DNA of 7,203 nucleotides, taken from Candidatus Cloacimonadota bacterium. GTDB taxonomy: Bacteria; Cloacimonadota; Cloacimonadia; Cloacimonadales; Cloacimonadaceae. Location: assembly GCA_028683635.1 (NCBI GenBank), contig JAQUHL010000097.1, positions 1 to 7,203 of the forward strand, read 5' to 3'. A program made the translations under genes and the position numbers. The notes under the pieces are model-generated. The model worked only from the letters and a program-made list of their open reading frames with translations, was not told the DNA's origin and ran no database searches. The stretch's first letter is position 1, and every line of letters begins with the position of its first letter. This document shows positions 5,208 through 7,203 of this stretch, in pieces.

Positions 5208-6566
5208 CTATCTCAGCATCAGCAGTTTCTTAGTTCCTGCCTGAGGAGCGGATTTCAATCTGTAAAAATATATTCCGCTACCAAGGGACTTCTTCTCCTC
5301 TGAGTTCAATTGCCAGGTGATGGTGTTCTCCCCAAGGTTGAGCCTGGCAAGCGGGAGTTCCTTTACCATCTGTCCTCTGAGATTGAAGATTTGGATGGCA
5401 TCACTGTGATTGGTTTTCAGGCTGTGAACCTGAAAACTCGTGGTACTGCGGAAGGGATTGGGATAGGCCATGCCCAGGGAAAGTGCTGCCGAAACCAGAG
5501 AGGGATCGCTCACAGCCATATCGCTGGTTCGATAGCGGAAGGGCACAATATATGTTCCCAGAGCATCGGACGTGATTTCCCAATGGAACTCGGCAATACC
5601 GGAAGATCCGACCATCAGATTCAAGTGTAAATCCCTGATCTCTCCGGCTGCGAGATCGAAGGGCAGGTTTATGGATCCCGGATAGCAATTGCCGTCCGAA
5701 TCGCAATAATTGAAATACCAGTCCTCCGGAGCACTGTCCACCACAATCATGATCTGGTAGTCTTGGGCAATTCCCAGATTGAAGAAAAAGACGTCCTGCG
5801 AATTATGAGTGCTATTGGGATCGACCACAACGTTTGGTTCCCAATCAAAGGCTGCCCTGAGATTTACTTCCGGTTGTGCCAGGCTTGAAGCTGCCTGCAA
5901 AATGGTGTTATCTGCCTGCTGGACGAAGACGGCCGCCCAGAGCTTATCGGTATCCCAGGCAGGATCATACTCGAAAGTGTGGTTAAAATCTGCTGTGGCA
6001 TTGGCTCCGCTTAAGTTGAAGTTTTGATATATCACCCTGCGTACTACCCGGGTAGCGTTTTCCTGCACGTCGTCCTCGATCAGCACAAAGAAGATCCGCT
6101 GGTTTACCAAAGAAAGCTCGGGAGAAAGCATGGTCACTGTTCCGCTCAACTGACCGTTTTGGGGATTGAAGCTCACAATCTGGATTTTGAGCGGAGAGGC
6201 GTGATAGAGGTAATTTTTCAGAGCATTGGCATAGATGCTTCCATCGGCGATCCCATCTCCTCCGCCATCGATTCTTGTTTTTCCACCAAAGATTAGGGAG
6301 GGAACTCCATAGACCAGGTAATGTTCGAAACGGGTTTGGATTTCCTGGCTCGAAAGATCCCCGGAATCCGTGTAGTAACGCATGCTGATCATTTCCCCGG
6401 GGTGGTGGGCATCGTGCATGAGTTCCAGCCCGGCAAAGGCATTGAGGCAATTTTCACATCCCAACCTGCAAAAATCTTCAGCCACCACAGTTGGTGGGTA
6501 AAAGTTGGGCTCAGCCCAAAGGGTGAGAGCGAGGACAGTAAAGATCAGAGTTATTATTTTTCTCAT
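5208..6566 (-). CDS. Secreted thioredoxin-fold (Omp28-like) protein with C-terminal sorting domain
   Basis: This 452-residue exported protein starts with a signal peptide (MRKIITLIFTVLALTLWA, residues 1-18, AEP following). A thioredoxin-like domain (about 22-120) follows, with CRLGCENC (33-40) giving a CxxC pair C37/C40 plus an extra C33, and a likely cis-Pro in YGVPSLIFGG (86-95). This resembles the Omp28/TlpA-like secreted proteins of FCB-group bacteria. Beta-rich regions at about 125-235 and 236-350 look like Ig-type or adhesion modules; C288 and C294 may form a disulfide. The last about 85 residues, from YPNPF (368-372) through IQIFNLRGQMVKEL to SGIYFYRL (429-436) and KKLLMLR, match the FlgD-like/type IX-type C-terminal sorting domain, so surface anchoring or secretion is likely. 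GGAG (6575-6572) sits five bases before the ATG. It lies downstream of the barrel-like gene on the same strand. The redox role is inferred; the substrate is unknown. Confidence 0.85.
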   Translation of the reverse strand: MRKIITLIFTVLALTLWAEPNFYPPTVVAEDFCRLGCENCLNAFAGLELMHDAHHPGEMISMRYYTDSGDLSSQEIQTRFEHYLVYGVPSLIFGGKTRIDGGGDGIADGSIYANALKNYLYHASPLKIQIVSFNPQNGQLSGTVTMLSPELSLVNQRIFFVLIEDDVQENATRVVRRVIYQNFNLSGANATADFNHTFEYDPAWDTDKLWAAVFVQQADNTILQAASSLAQPEVNLRAAFDWEPNVVVDPNSTHNSQDVFFFNLGIAQDYQIMIVVDSAPEDWYFNYCDSDGNCYPGSINLPFDLAAGEIRDLHLNLMVGSSGIAEFHWEITSDALGTYIVPFRYRTSDMAVSDPSLVSAALSLGMAYPNPFRSTTSFQVHSLKTNHSDAIQIFNLRGQMVKELPLARLNLGENTITWQLNSEEKKSLGSGIYFYRLKSAPQAGTKKLLMLR

Positions 6567-6584
6567 GTTATCTCCATATTCTTA

Positions 6585-6621
6585 GCTTAACAAAAAAGCA
6601 TTATGAACGCTGCTATTAAGC
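6585..6621 (-). terminator. Nested inverted repeat with T-run, possible weak terminator of the barrel-like gene
   Basis: On the minus strand an outer pair GCTTAA/TTAAGC (6621-6616 with 6590-6585) encloses an inner pair AGCA/TGCT (6614-6611 with 6600-6597), and the inner stem runs straight into a T-run. The stem is short and AT-rich, so termination would be weak. It also lies just upstream of the thioredoxin-like gene and could instead be a binding site. Confidence 0.3.
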
Positions 6622-6644
6622 TCATTTAATCTTTAAGTTATGTT

Positions 6645-6673
6645 CATATATTCTTCATCAGGAACTGAGGCAA
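6645..6673 (-). promoter_or_regulatory. Possible promoter for the thioredoxin-like secreted gene
   Basis: On the minus strand TTGCCT (6673-6668) and TATATG (6650-6645) are separated by 17 bases; each matches the sigma-70 hexamer at four of six positions. It lies between the two minus-strand genes, about 80 bases before the downstream ATG. In such AT-rich DNA this match could arise by chance. Confidence 0.3.
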
Positions 6674-6698
6674 GGGGATAATAACTACCGCCTTGAGC

Positions 6699-7203
6699 TT
6701 AGAACCTTGTGCTGATCTCTACCTTGTAACCCTCAAAGGGTGCCACGAAACGGCAGGTACCATTACGGCATACCTTACCGCCTGCCTCCTTCCCGGCAAA
6801 GAGGGTGAGATCGCTATGTTCATAGATCTTGATTTTGGCTTCGATGTTGGTCCAATAAGTGCTATCCATCAGGTCTTTGGGACTGTGCCACCAGGATTGT
6901 GCGCCTGCGGAAAGAGCTACCCTGCCCAGGCTGTAGTCAACCTGAAGCTTGGGTTCATAGTGCTCCACACTCTGATCCATCAGGGTCTTTTTGGCATATT
7001 TATATTCGGCTTTGCAGGTGAAATTATTACCCTTTATCGGTATGCCAAGATTGAGGGCGGGAGTGGATTCCAAAGACCAGGTGAGCAATTCATCATCGAG
7101 CTTTTCGATGTGGGAATAGTCCAGCCCATACTGTGAGCTTCCCGGGCTATAGTTCAGAGAGGCAAAAAGATCGTTCATCTTCCTGTCCTGGTTGCTGTTC
7201 CAG
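6699..7203 (-). CDS. DUF6029-like putative outer-membrane beta-barrel protein (partial, N-terminus outside window)
   Basis: The frame stays open through the right edge (168 complete codons in the window). The Met at 7176-7178 is therefore probably internal, since the codons before it (WNSNQDRK) are coding-like and no ribosome site is obvious. Only the C-terminal part is seen. It has alternating polar/hydrophobic strands such as FTCKAEYKYAKKTL, VEHYEPKLQVDYSLGRVALS and NIEAKIKIYEHSDLTLFAG, and ends in VEISTRF with a C-terminal Phe, as outer-membrane barrels usually do. The closing motif GGKVCRNGTCRFVAPFEGYK resembles the Cys-x4-Cys-Arg ending I associate with DUF6029 proteins of FCB-group bacteria. 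Molecular function is unknown. The stop is TAA at 6701-6699, and a same-strand secreted thioredoxin-like gene follows after 132 bases, which suggests linked envelope roles. Confidence 0.75.
   Translation of the reverse strand, partial: WNSNQDRKMNDLFASLNYSPGSSQYGLDYSHIEKLDDELLTWSLESTPALNLGIPIKGNNFTCKAEYKYAKKTLMDQSVEHYEPKLQVDYSLGRVALSAGAQSWWHSPKDLMDSTYWTNIEAKIKIYEHSDLTLFAGKEAGGKVCRNGTCRFVAPFEGYKVEISTRF

Noticed and set aside
5983..6450. Minus-strand 155-codon frame overlapping the thioredoxin-like gene
   Set aside because: Out-of-frame shadow on the same strand; its Arg/Pro/Cys-rich translation lacks any motif, while the main frame has a signal peptide, a CxxC motif and a sorting domain.
6693..7136. 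Plus-strand 147-codon frame opposite the barrel-like gene
   Set aside because: Antisense to the DUF6029-like frame, no ribosome site at its start, and no recognisable features.

Overview
The window looks like chromosomal DNA from an anaerobic, amino-acid-fermenting, Gram-negative-type bacterium. My best guess is Cloacimonadota (the Candidatus Cloacimonas group) or a near relative of the Bacteroidota/FCB group. This is an inference from three things: a B12-dependent lysine/beta-lysine 5,6-aminomutase; a secreted protein ending in a YPNPF...SGIYFYRL sorting-type domain; and a beta-barrel-like protein ending in Phe that resembles DUF6029. No rRNA or other marker is present to fix the taxonomy.

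Layout. (1) 1-600, minus: the 5' two-thirds or less of a secreted beta-propeller-like protein with a GTG start, a GGAGG site and a near-consensus sigma-70 promoter (TTGACA-17-TACAAT). (2) 601-815: divergent spacer. (3) 816-4398, plus: a tight three-gene operon, kamD (TTG start), kamE and rseP, joined by two ATGA stop/start overlaps. (4) 4399-5207: a gene-free convergent region holding a REPIN-like inverted repeat, a third REP-like unit, two tandem 77/78-bp hairpin repeats, and the C-terminal wreck of an IS1634/IS4-type transposase. (5) 5208-6566, minus: a secreted thioredoxin-fold (Omp28-like) protein with a C-terminal sorting domain. (6) 6699-7203, minus: the C-terminal part of a DUF6029-like putative outer-membrane barrel that runs off the right edge.

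How the genes fit together. KamD (alpha, PLP- and substrate-binding) and KamE (beta, cobalamin- and PLP-lysine-bearing) form one enzyme that moves the terminal amino group of D-lysine or L-beta-lysine from C6 to C5, a step of lysine fermentation. The PLP, cobalamin and substrate residues I can recall from the Clostridium sticklandii enzyme are all present at a constant offset. RseP, an intramembrane site-2 protease of the envelope stress/signalling type, is translationally coupled behind them, although its function is not obviously related. The two right-hand minus-strand genes are co-oriented and both encode envelope or exported products.

I found no completely new system. The most unusual items are the coupling of a B12 aminomutase to a site-2 protease, the structured tandem repeats with stem-preserving differences, and the layered repeat/transposon debris between the two convergent gene groups.
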